The notes under the pieces were generated by a model. That model saw only the letters and a list, made by a program, of their open reading frames with translations, made no database searches and was not told where the DNA came from. 64,000 nucleotides of DNA. Origin: Heligmosomoides polygyrus polygyrus (taxonomy: Eukaryota > Nematoda > Chromadorea > Rhabditida > Heligmosomidae). The translations under genes and the position numbers were made by a program. This document shows, in pieces, positions 33,359 through 42,840 of this stretch. Each line of letters starts with the position of its first letter. Within the stretch, counting starts at the first letter, position 1. The stretch covers positions 22,005,114 to 22,069,113 of the forward strand of contig OX377206.1 of the NCBI GenBank assembly GCA_947396885.1. The letters run 5' to 3'.

Positions 33359-34050
33359 GGTCTTGTAGGTCATCGGACAAGGATTACAGAACTGTGTTTC
33401 GTTTTTGTTTAATTCCCTTAGGTGGTTCAAAAATGGCGAAAATGGTATCACATCTGTGCGGCCTGATAAGGCGAAAGTGGCCCCCTTAATGGCTTTGTCA
33501 TCCTCAGATATTAACTAGAAAAGATTTGGAGCTTAAACTGTGTGGTCAGACTTATTTTCAACCTTAAACTTTGAGATGGAAAGTAGTGCAAGAGAAGATG
33601 ATAATTTAGAAAATGATGACAGATTCGGGGTCAGCGCCTTAATTCCCATAGGCGAAGTACATATGGGCGAAATCGGTGGTCATTACCTCTTCACCTCTAT
33701 TCACAACTACCCAACAGTACGGTACTCTACCGAAGCCAAGATGTACTATTCATCTGCACAAATGGGAAGAGTTGACCTACCGGATTGCAAACCCATCTCC
33801 GGAGTCGAACCATCGTCTCCACTCCCGCAAGTCCACATCACTATCCACTCAGCCATACAGTCCCTGCAGTATTTGATGCGAACGAATCACTTGGATGTAC
33901 CCCGTAGCATCTTTCAGGAAACGCGGGCACCACTTTTGCCTTATCAGACCTCACTGGAGTGATATGGTTTTTGGTCATTTTTGGACCACCCAAGTGCACT
34001 TCCCAAAAACGAAGACAGTTCTGTGATCCACTTCCGATGTCCTACAAGTC
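33359..34050. mobile_element. DNA element with long (about 125 bp) inverted ends
   Basis: 33359-33485 and 33925-34050 are imperfect inverse copies (CTTGTAGG(T/A)CATCGG, ACAGAACTG, TTCGTTTTTG, CTGATAAGGC blocks). TGTAT flanks both sides (33354-33358 and 34051-34055), a possible 5-bp duplication. The family is unknown. It contains a 140-residue plus frame (33540-33962) listed separately. Confidence 0.65.
33540..33962 (+). CDS. Unrecognised 140-residue ORF inside TIR element
   Basis: The frame lies between the long inverted ends, and its last 40 codons run into the right TIR. It contains SALIPIGEVHMGEIGGHYLF and an acidic start (SSAREDDNLENDD). It is too short for any transposase, and I see no DDE or RNase H pattern. 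It may be a captured exon or chance. Confidence 0.25.
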   Translation: MWSDLFSTLNFEMESSAREDDNLENDDRFGVSALIPIGEVHMGEIGGHYLFTSIHNYPTVRYSTEAKMYYSSAQMGRVDLPDCKPISGVEPSSPLPQVHITIHSAIQSLQYLMRTNHLDVPRSIFQETRAPLLPYQTSLE

Positions 34051-34055
34051 TGTAT

Positions 34056-35614
34056 AGGAATTGTTCAGACCCTCCGGACCGAGCACACTGACATAAAAGG
34101 ATTGAGTACCGCCGTCCTTTTGTACTTGTAAGTCGTAAGCGAGTGAGCGGTGAATACCATGGTATACCTTCCTGCCTGCGCGCGTGTGCACGGCGCTGAC
34201 CATTGTCCTGGAGTCTGTGAGAACTCTCTACTTATTTTTTACGGCGATAAAAGGGACCAGCTCGCTGTCTTACTATTAAGGCACACAAAGAGGTCAGCCC
34301 AGCTATGGTGCTTTTCCCAGAGTAACTTCAAGTTCAATTCTACGCCGACTCGACCTGGACTCTGAAGCTATACGTCCGAATCTATTGTTTTCCCGTCGGA
34401 TTTTCAAGGGGAAGTGCTCGCTGATGTTCCGCTGTGACAGTAAACAATGTGTTGAATCGCCGACATGGTTGTCATGGGGTCGTTGCGTGGTCCGGTGTTT
34501 GCACACACGAAGAGGAAAGGCATTTGGCGATCTTCGTTCGATGAAGCACGTCGTCGTCAGCGTGATTGTTCGAGAAGTTCACGGTCGAGACAGCGGTTGA
34601 GGGAGTTGAGACACGTGGTGCTCTCAGCGCTTCCTCCATCACCTGGTCCGACCGCACATTTACAACGACAACATCCGCTGGTCGTTTCCCGTGCTCCAGC
34701 CGCCGGTCGGCTGAACTCCTCCTGCTGCCAGTTCTACTACCACCGCTGCTGCTTTTGCTAGTGATGAGAGTCGATCGAATCCTTGAGAAAGCACGTTGTC
34801 CCGCCTCGGACCGACTGCTCGTCTCTTGTCTGCCCACTGCCAGTTTGTTTCCAGGCGAGACATAGCTCTCGTTTTTCGTCAGCGACATTCAACCCATTTC
34901 CAGCACTCTCCTCCCATAGCGACCCCCTGTTTCCCAATGCTTCGGCATGTTTATCTATTCAACATGGCGTAAGATAATCTCTGTTTTCAATCTCTTCGAA
35001 GCTCTTTTTCTAGCGCCCACAGTGTCTCTAAGCTTCTTTCGAAGCGTATTAGCATGCTATTAGTTTTCGAGAAGCGACAGCTGACTGATTTCCTACTTAA
35101 AATGCATGGATGTGTTGTCCGATCATAGTACGCTAGAATCAACGTTGATGAGGAGCTCGTAGAACAACCATTAATCTCGGTCTCAATGTTACGCACCTAA
35201 TTCGATGCTCTCTCGTACAACTGTTGGACGAGGACGCGTGGACTTTCGAGTGCTGGCCACAGGTTGCCCTCTCCAGGCGCTTTTCTTTCACTGCCTCTCT
35301 GTCTTGTGGCAATCATAGAAAGGAAATTGGGTTTCCATGGCCGACATTCCGCGCTGCTAAGGCATTCCGACCTACTTCATCCTTTTGCAAAATGATTGAT
35401 CTCAGACACATTCATTTTTGATAATGGAGCACGTAATGTAAATTAGAAAAGATTCAAGCCTTGAAAGAAGGATGTCGTTCAGAGAATCTTTGCATTCCGC
35501 GATGATAGTTTAGCAAAGTTTCAAATGGATAGGAATCATTAAGAATATAGGGTTTGTTATAGCGGGTTAGTGCGTCCTAAGACCCTCCTAGCTTTCCTTA
35601 TGGCTAGACTTATA
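34056..35614. other. Spacer with GC-rich overlapping ORFs
   Basis: A SINE tail fragment (GATTGAGTACCGCCGTCC) lies at 34100-34120. At 34465-34890 open frames coexist on both strands in all-round GC-rich sequence, rich in Ser, Arg and Leu with no domain. A promoter or first-exon region of a host gene is possible but not supported. Confidence 0.3.
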
Positions 35615-35669
35615 TACCATTTTCACGTCGCCCTTTTCGTATCAAATTGGACACTCTTCTAAGCTAGTA

Positions 35670-36576
35670 TTAGGGGGGGCCAAAAGTAATGAGACACCCC
35701 ATGCCGTGTCCATATATCTCGTGGCTGGAGTCTGGTTTCGTGCTTGTTGTATTTGTATGTTTGTATGCTACTTACTGAAGCCCATCTGAAAAGTTACCAC
35801 TTCCGCCCTTTCCAGAAGCATGCCAAAAACCCCAGCCTGTCTCACGCCGAAACCCCAGTCTGACGAGTCGACCTGTGTCGCTCAAATCTCCCCCAATTCC
35901 CAACCCCGGGCAGCCTGGGCTCAATATTCACGCAAGATGAGAAGTACGTCTTCTACCTTAACCCTGCCAAGCAGCGAGTCTGGGTGAGACCTGGTGAATT
36001 GTTACCGACCTTCGTTCGACGAGATGTTCACGGCGAGAAGCATCTTTGGAGCTTTTGGGTCTGCGCCCATGGATCGGTTTACCGGAAGCTGTTTCACAAG
36101 AGCACCGCGATGAACTCCAAGGCCATGGTAAACGAAATTGAGGAGATGGGCGGGCGACTCGCTCTTATTCATTCGCAGCGCTTCAAGAAGGTTCTCCTCT
36201 TCGACAACGCCGCACCCCATCGGGAACAAGTAAGCACGGATAAGCTTGGCCAGCTGGGCTACGTTCACATGCCTCACCCACCGTATTCGCTGGACATCTC
36301 TCCATGCAACTACCACTACTACTTGAGCCTACAGGACTTCCTAGTCGGAAGGGACACAAGAACCCAAGCAGTCCTTGACAACCATATCGAGCAGTTGATC
36401 AACACCAGGCTCAAGCAGTTCTGGAAGGATGGGATCAGGAAGTGGGCTGAGCGATGGCAGCAAGGTCCTTGCCCTTAATGCCAAATACACTCCTCAGCAT
36501 CGTTGAGTTGTAATTGAGTTATAAGGAGATAAAGATTTTTTTTTCATTTTGTCTCATTACTTTTGGCCCCCCCTAA
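35670..36576 (+). mobile_element. mariner element D, internally deleted
   Basis: Perfect 26-bp inverted ends begin TTAGGGGGGGCCAAAAG and are flanked by TA (35668-35669 and 36577-36578). At 907 bp it is shorter than a full mariner (about 1.3 kb); the HTH-encoding first part of the transposase is missing. The perfect TIRs argue for a fairly recent insertion, or mobilisation as a deletion derivative. Confidence 0.9.
35864..36478 (+). pseudogene. mariner D transposase, catalytic part with DD34N
   Basis: One open frame runs from 35864 to the stop at 36476-36478. It has IFTQDEKYVFYLN (first Asp, about 35930), VLLFDNAAPH (second Asp, codon 36203-36205) and PHPPYSLDISPCNYHYY. The third catalytic residue, 34 positions after the second, is Asn (codon 36308-36310) where mariner has Asp. 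It ends with FWKDGIRKWAERW. The DNA-binding half is absent. The frame is long and clean, but the triad change and the missing HTH predict no transposase activity. Confidence 0.85.
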
Positions 36577-37199
36577 TATAAGGCCTTTGAAATCAAAGCG
36601 AAGTTTTATAAATTGAAATCAGCTTTTTTGCATTAAACTAGAGGGAGGCTCTTCAAAAATGTTCGAATAATTTTTTGTTCAATTTTAGTGCAACTTTTTT
36701 TGAGGTTTTAATTTACTCCCTAGCAGAAGAACACATAGTTCGAAATTTATAAAAAAAATTTTGAGGGCTGACAATAATTTGAAGTTTGTTTTGAAGAACA
36801 GGAAGGTGGCCATTTTATATTGCCAAAACAGAGATTGCGCCACGAAACTTCCCGATTTTTATTCGGTTGATAGAAAATTTTTGCATGCAGTTTCACACCA
36901 GCAAACGGCGCAATTAACAATTGTAAAAAAACAGACATGTTCTAACTTTCTTGCTGCATGTATGCAGTTTTTACACTATCAATCGAGTAAGCATCGCGAC
37001 TTGCTTTTCGAGTGCATAGCGCAATCCAGTCTTTTAATACACTAACTGATTGCTCCCTTGTTGTGCATTACATCGAAATTTAATTTATTATTTTTTTCCA
37101 AAAATGAAATTTATAAAATGATTACAGTCCAATTTGATTTGAAAAGTGTCCAACTTGGTCTGAAAAGTGTCCAATTCGAAGTGAAAATGGTACATAACT

Positions 37200-37425
37200 C
37201 ATTAATGTGCCTGTAGCGAAGGCGGGGTAGGCTCCTTGCTCTTGTAGGCATTCCTTGTGCTTCCCGCTTCGAATCCCGCCCAGGCAAACCAAGCCTTCCA
37301 TCCAACCGGAGTCGGTGAATTGGCATCAGATTTCTCTAGAAAGAGTAGGACAGCGGCCAACGCAAATCACTGTATAGCTAAGGCGCGCAACAAAATTGCA
37401 TTCATGACCTTCAGTGATAGAATCC
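37200..37425 (+). mobile_element. tRNA-derived SINE copy, diverged
   Basis: It begins GTGCCTGTAGCGAAGGCGG (weak A box), has a clean B box (GCTTCGAATCCCGCCC), then CCAGGCAAACCAAGCC and GGTGAATTGGCATCAG. It abuts the TA-flanked TIR element that ends at 37190. Confidence 0.7.
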
Positions 37426-37493
37426 TTGGCGCTCACTAGAAGAAGATCAATTAGCGTCGAAATTTATACGTTATCTTCCATACATACCATAAT

Positions 37494-37772
37494 GGGCGCA
37501 TATAGCGCAGCCGGAGGAGGTACCGGTTGTCGCGTGCACCGATACCAGATGCTCTTGATTCGGATTTCACGCCCAGGCCAAACAAGCTTTCCATCCCTAC
37601 CGGGGTCGGTTAATTGGTACCAGACTTGTCTAGGAAGGATAAGCCGCTGACTTATTCTTGGCTGGCCACCGAAAATCATTGTATGGCCAAATACGCGCCA
37701 CGACATCCCACTGAAGTAGAATGCGTGGCGCATCCCAAAAGGGATTGAGTAATGCCGTCCTTTTCCACTTAT
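37494..37772 (+). mobile_element. tRNA-derived SINE copy, near full length
   Basis: A box TATAGCGCAGCCGG (37501), B box GATTCGGATTTC (37557), then ACGCCCAGGCCAAACAAGC, GGTTAATTGGTACCAGAC, GATAAGCCGCTGACTTATTC and GTATGGCCAAATACGCGCC. The 3' core GTAGAATGCGTGGCGCATCC is followed by AAAAGGGATTGAGTAATGCC and GTCCTTTTCC. At about 280 bp it is the best reference copy in the window. Confidence 0.85.
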
Positions 37773-38780
37773 GCCATAAATGTGCCATAATACTCCCCTT
37801 CCTCTCAGTGACCCTTTTTCCCTTTTTCAGCACACCGACTATCATGACCTACTTCACAGTCTTTCCTGCTTAGGCTTTTTTTTAGCAAAATGCACACCAG
37901 ATTAGCTATTTAATAATGGACTTGCTCCTAGGCGAGAAGTCCTATATATACAGACCACTCTGTCCCTCATTGAGCCACATCGCTACATCGCTTCCAGCAC
38001 TTTGTCAGTAGGCCAGTAGCCTTTTGAAGCCTTTATTCATTTTCATTTTGTACAAACTAGACGGTTCTAGCCGGGTTTAGGTGCTAACTTCTCGAAAAAT
38101 CAGAACGACGGTTTTCTAGTTTACGAGATAAACTTATACCACACCTGCCTAGAAATAGGCGCACAGAGACGTTGTTCCAGAGTAATCCGTTATTTTCGTC
38201 AAATATCCATTCAAGTTGTACCTACGATTTTATATGGAAGTAGAAAACGTGGCGCACTCTAACACGGACTGATGGATATCAATCGTTAACCTTTACCACC
38301 TGCGCTGTTAAGGAATCTGTAGGATTTTTTTAGGCTCTAGTCAGATTTTGGGTAGGAATCCAAAGCGGATACATGTGTAATGCTCGAGAGTCAGCGGTAT
38401 ATCTGCGAAGCAATTAGGCAACTGCTACAGGTATTGCTTTGATTGGCTAGCGTCCCCTTACCTTGCACCTAGCACCTGGGAAAAAACTGGATAGGTACCG
38501 ATCTCGCATACGAACAAATCCTAAAGCCTTTGTTTTATCAGAAAGACAAGCGAACGCCAGCTAATAGACGTGTCAATGTCTATTCTGTTCAGACAATCCT
38601 GGTGCGAGTTTAACAACCTCAAAAGAATGTAAGGCTTGGTTAGTATAGGCGAAACCAGAATCAAGAACCTCGATTCGATGCTTTAGTACGCGCCTGAAGC
38701 GTAACTAGATCCCATTAGTCTACTGTCCTCATCTAGTAGTGCTTTTGAGGAATTTTATCGAAGGGATAAATAAACTAATT
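37773..38780. other. Spacer with two SINE fragments
   Basis: A plus-strand SINE 3' core lies at about 38195-38305 (AAAACGTGGCGCACTC). A minus-strand head fragment is at about 38630-38712, with GTTCTTGATTCTGGTTTCGCC. The rest shows nothing recognised. Confidence 0.5.
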
Positions 38781-38795
38781 TATATAAAATCAAAA

Positions 38796-39390
38796 TTTTT
38801 TCGAATGGATGAACGAACGCATTCGATGTCGAAAATTTTTAAACGATTCAACGAATGAGCTCATAAATTTCTTCGAATGATCGAAAATCGATCAAGCTCA
38901 GTTTTTCATTTATTCCAATAGTCTAACAATTTGCTCGAATCAGGGTTATTTATTATTGGAGCTTTGAAGTTTATTTAATATTCAGATAAAATTATTTTTT
39001 TCAAACGTGAAATACTCGATTTTCGAATAACGTTCGAATATGGGTCCTCATTCATTCGAACATAGAAAATTCGAATGAATATGAGTTCGAATGAGTATTC
39101 GACGTTTTAAAACCATGAATGTTCGAATTCGGACTAATATTCGAAATTCTACAAATATCGAGTCTTCGACTATTCGAATAGTTATTCGAATATTAGTCTC
39201 TATGTTCTAGCACATCTATAGTACCCTCCTGGTATAGTTATGCTCAAATAACCCATTCGATATGTATTCGAATGATTTCCATTTGAGCTTGAATATTCCA
39301 ATTCGATTATTCCAACAAGCAATTTTTCGAGTGTATTCGAATTTGATTATTCGAAGAAAAAACACGTTTTTTGAATATACTGCTATCTTC
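38796..39390. repeat. TTCGAAT-rich degenerate repeat
   Basis: The palindromic words TTCGAA, ATTCGAAT and TTCGAATGA recur every 10-30 bases without a fixed period. A shorter similar patch is at 57095-57260. There is no coding content. Confidence 0.65.
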
Positions 39391-40200
39391 GAAAATTTTG
39401 ACCACCAGAAGCCATCGGAATATTCAAAAATCTAGTGAGATGATAAATATGTTTACCATCCAGGCATCACTTTCCCTCTTTAGTCGATTAACTCTCTTTA
39501 GACGTTGAAGTAATGCTTAGATTGACATTCACAAGCAGCGATAACCTTTTGTTACACAAAAAAACAGGTTACCATTAAGTGGCCCGGGATGTTTTGCTCG
39601 ATGGCGCGCCCCATTCGGAAATGTTATTCCCATTCCCATTCGCCTCTATCTGCTCTAGCCAAAGCCAGAGACACATTTGAGGGGACGTGTTGCTCTCAGA
39701 CATGTCGATCGGGTTCTTCTGAATCTCCAGCTGCTAGTGTTACTATCGCACTATTCTGTGCCTTATGGAAGATATTGTAAGAACATGCTACCACTAAGGC
39801 CTAAGAGTTTACAGTTTACAGTTTACAGTTTACATTTTGCAGTCTGCTTCTAAATTCCTAAAAAAAAGCGTTTTGAATATTAAATAGGCTCCTCATATAT
39901 TAAATACCTTACACCTTCAAAACTCTAAAGATCTGGGCACCAGATACTATTCTCGGTTTTATTATACTCGTGGTCTAATGCCGTAGTGTTCCCTCATGTC
40001 TTCATAAACAAATTTTATTTTTGTTTATTAGAGATAAGAGTCACACGTCATACAGTCCCGCGTTTGATGCGCCATGTAGTCTGCTTTGTTATATTGTCCG
40101 GTACTAGTCGCTAATTTGGCCTAGATAGGAGCGAGTGGGGTGAGAGGCGACAGACCAATCAGACCGCATTGAACCGAGGCGCCACCCAGAGAGGCGTGTA
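39391..40200. other. Unassigned spacer with a 7-bp tandem
   Basis: AGTTTAC is repeated about four times at 39806-39835. The 63-residue frame at 39589-39780 is not recognised. Confidence 0.4.
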
Positions 40201-40269
40201 CGGTCTCTGTGTTTGCAGCCACTCTTCTCTACTTGTCGGCCGTCGCATGCACCCGATTTCAGGTTCTTA

Positions 40270-41551
40270 TTAGGTTGTAACGAATTAAGTGGCACTGGCT
40301 CGCGCCATTTTTTGGCGCATCTTTACGCGTTTGATCAAGAACAAACCGTAACATGTGGCATATCGTTTAGAAGCGCAAACTTTGCTCTACCGGAGAGTAC
40401 CAAATTTTCTATGTAAAAGTGGGAAAACTTTAGAGTTTTATTGAATTTTTTGCAGATGGACAAAAGGGTAATCCGAGGCATTTACTTGTATGAATTCAAG
40501 CTGGGCACTACAGGTAAGGAGGCGGACGAGAAGATCAACGCCGCATTCGGTCAAGGATGTTCCACAATTCGGACGGCGTATCGTTGGTATCAGAAGTTCC
40601 GGAATGGAGATGAGTACTTGGAAGAACATGAAGGTCGTGGGAGGCATAGTGATGTTGATGAGGACAAGCTGAGAGATGTGGTAGAGGAGGATCCACACAA
40701 AGGTACCAGGGAGATAGCGAAGGTTCTTGGCGTCAGTCACAACACAGCTGCCCGGCATCTGAAAGAAATTGGAAAGACCAAAAAGCTGGAAAGATGGGTG
40801 CCTCACGAGCTGTCTGAGGAGCAAAGAAACCGACGATATGAGATCTCGTCCGCACTGCTTCTACGGAACGAAACGGACCCATTCCTTGATCGCATCGTAA
40901 CCTGTGACGAGAAATGGATAATGGACGACAACAGGCGACGATCGGCACAGTGGGTGGACAGCGATGAGAGCCCCAAGGTTTTTGAGAAGCCGGAATTGCA
41001 CCAAAAGAAAGTAATGGTGACAGTATGATGGTGTTCGCTGGGAATTATTCACCACAGGTTCCTCCCTCCCGGTGAATCCATCAGGGCAGAGAAGTACTGC
41101 ATTGAAATTGAAGAAATGATGAAAAAGTTGAAGGATATCCGGCCGGCCTTGGTAAACCGAAGGCGAGTTCTTCTTCTGCACGACAATGCTCGCCCCCATG
41201 TAGCACGAATGACGTTGCAGAAATTGAATGAGCTGAGCATTGAAACTCTACCACATCCTCCGTTTTCTCCCGACCTCTCCCCAACAGACTACCATTTCTT
41301 CAAACATCTTGGCGACTTCTTGGTAGGGAAAATATTCAAATACCAACAGGATGCCGAAAGTGCCTTCGAAGATTTCGTCAATTCCAGAACTTCTAATTTT
41401 TATGCTACTGGGATAAAAAGCATGTGTCGCGTTGGCAAAGTTGTGTAGAATCAGAAGGTTTTTATTTCGATTAATAAACTTGCCTACAAGCCGAGATATT
41501 AAGTGTTTAAATTTACAGTGGTTCAGTGCCATTTATTTCGTTACAACCTGA
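40270..41551 (+). mobile_element. mariner element (bandit-like), nearly intact
   Basis: The ends are TTAGGTTGTAACGAATTAAG and the inverse TTTATTTCGTTACAACCTGA, with TA on both sides (40268-40269 and 41552-41553). TIRs are about 29 bp with a few mismatches. Length is 1282 bp, the full size for mariner. The resemblance to the hookworm element bandit in TIR and transposase is from memory. It is inserted in a SINE. Confidence 0.9.
40456..41448 (+). pseudogene. mariner transposase with a single nonsense codon
   Basis: Cut-and-paste DD34D transposase. From ATG at 40456 (MDKRVIRGIYLYEFKLG) one frame runs to 41448, about 330 codons, close to the family's usual 340-350. In order: HTH1 (about codons 10-50), GRGRHSDVD linker, HTH2 (GTREIAKVLGVSHNTAARHL), WVPHEL, VTCDEKW (first Asp, about 40906), VTV then a TGA at 41026-41028 where mariners have Trp, SLGIIHHRFLPPG, LLLHDNARPH (second Asp, about 41180) and FSPDLSPTDYHFF (third Asp, 34 residues later). 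All three catalytic Asp residues remain, and the TGA is the only break I see. Confidence 0.9.
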
Positions 41552-41690
41552 TAGTTTGGGTTCCGCCCAGGCCATCCAAGCCTGAATTGTCCGACTGGTC
41601 ACTACAGGTCGTTGTAAATCATTGAAAATCACTCTACGACATCCGGTGGAGGTACATATGCGTACAGTGCACTGCCAAATAACGATTAGT

Positions 41691-41930
41691 TAGCGCTTTT
41701 GTCTTTTATTGATAGAGATTCCCCGTATACAACCTCTATTCATTCGATCATTCACTTCTCAGTGAATGGTCGTCAAAATGGTTCTCAAGTTGGTCTTTCA
41801 AACTGTCAGGAAGTCAATCATCAGTCGATCATTATTTTTCTGATTTACCTTCTTTTTAAAAAATTTCTTGAACTTTTCAAATCAGTTTCATTAAGCCTCA
41901 AGTGGCTGGGATCGAGGTTGTGAGCTGTCA
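41691..41930. other. Unassigned spacer
   Basis: AT-rich sequence between the SINE and the tRNA palindrome; nothing recognised. Confidence 0.35.
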
Positions 41931-41934
41931 TAAC

Positions 41935-42107
41935 GATGTTTTGTTGCGATCAAAACTTCTAGCGCCAGGCGGGACTCGAACCCGCACCTCCATCTAACCG
42001 GACGGGAATGCTCTACGCCATTACACCAGAGCATTCCCGCCCGGTTAGAGGGAGGTGCGGGTTCGAGTCCCGCCTGGCGCTAGAAGTTTTGATCGCAACA
42101 AAACATC
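41935..42107 (-). repeat. Palindrome of tRNA 3' halves, D-loop at centre
   Basis: The two 80-bp arms (41935-42014 and 42028-42107) are inverse copies with two mismatches, separated by 13 bases. On the minus strand the centre reads GCTCTGGTGTAATGGCGTAGAGC, a D-arm. It is followed by GCGGGTTCGAGTCCCGC (a perfect T-arm with B box) and the acceptor half CTGGCGCT. The other arm repeats the T-arm and acceptor sequence in inverse, in place of the 5' acceptor half. The arms extend about 26 bp beyond the tRNA. A normal cloverleaf is therefore impossible. The anticodon stem also looks abnormal. Confidence 0.9.
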
Positions 42108-42109
42108 TT

Positions 42110-42615
42110 GAACTTTATTTTTAAATGGTTTGATGAGGGCAAGTTGAAGGAGTATTCAGTTTATGCAGTTATTTCAGTTATCCAGCTGAAGGGCTGACCT
42201 GGCGTATAGCCCCAGAGGCAAAGGCGCTGTTTTCAGACTGTTGGTTAGGGTTATGCTTAAACAAAACCCTACATCTTTGAGATGGGCATGGTCATCTGAC
42301 GTTTCACATGCACAGTTCAGTCTTTTCTAGCTACTACACCAACCACGCTGCCCACATACTTTTTTGTGAGTGGACATGAGAGCTCTGCCCTTATCTTTTC
42401 TCTGTGATACCAATCTCACTACGAAGACCACGAACAACTTTTCTGGAGCATTTTACAGGACTCCGTAGAAGAACGGTCAGTTTAGCTGAGATCGTTGCTG
42501 TGATGCTTCCCGTTCCTATGCAACACACAAGGCGTAACATATGCTTTCAGTGGACGAAGACATGTGCTTAAGGTCCACGTCTCTGATTACAACCTTCTCC
42601 TGTTTCACTTGCAAA
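42110..42615. other. Unassigned spacer
   Basis: No recognised feature; it may hold intron or 3' sequence if the exon at 42619-42833 is real. Confidence 0.3.
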
Positions 42616-42618
42616 TAC

Positions 42619-42833
42619 CTCCTCGTTTTCTTTCAGTGTTCGTTTCAATTCGTAGCAAAACTCAATTGACACTGGTAATAATGAAGGGCTAAATAAATTA
42701 TGTTCGAGCTTCAAGGTGTAAACATCTTCTTTGTATAGGAGAACAAAAAGACTGGCGCGATTCAGCCCTTTGGGTTGGCAGTGATTTACGTTAATGGACA
42801 GAACGCTTGTCACGTTATCCGTCTCCGAGAAAT
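42619..42833 (-). CDS. Candidate host exon, product unknown
   Basis: Inside the minus frame 42568-42840, a splice acceptor-like TTTATGTCAG precedes TTCTCGGAGACGG, and a donor-like GAG|GTATTTGC follows at about 42618. They bound 215 bases coding for SVLSINVNHCQPKG, LFVLLYKEDVYTLKLEHN and FCYELKRTLKENEE. The composition and hydrophobic pattern look like a real beta-rich protein segment. I could not assign a family, and no neighbouring exon was found. Confidence 0.35.
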
Positions 42834-42840
42834 CTGACAT

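Larger units (their letters stand above)
35617..37190. mobile_element. TA-flanked TIR element with subterminal repeats
   Basis: The ends are CCATTTTCAC and GTGAAAATGG, each next to TA (35615-35616 and 37191-37192), which suggests the Tc1/mariner-type TA duplication. Just inside lie repeats of about 21-23 bp, of the type GTCCAATTTGATTTGAAAAG (two to three at the right, one at the left in inverse). It is AT-rich, has no transposase of its own, and contains mariner D (35670-36576). Without that insertion it is about 0.67 kb. A 270-bp relative is at 53175-53444. Confidence 0.7.
40205..41690 (+). mobile_element. SINE copy split by the bandit-like mariner
   Basis: The left part (40205-40269) carries GCCGTCGCATGCACCC and CAGGTTCTTA. 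The right part (41552-41690) carries TAGTTTGGGTTCCGCCCAGG and the body to ATCCGGTGGAGGTAC. Removing the mariner and one TA joins them as ...GGTTCTTAGTTTGGG..., which matches the B-box region of other copies. Confidence 0.75.

Noticed and set aside
41935..42107. A functional tRNA gene on either strand
   Set aside because: The 5' acceptor half is replaced by an inverse copy of the 3' half, so a cloverleaf cannot form.
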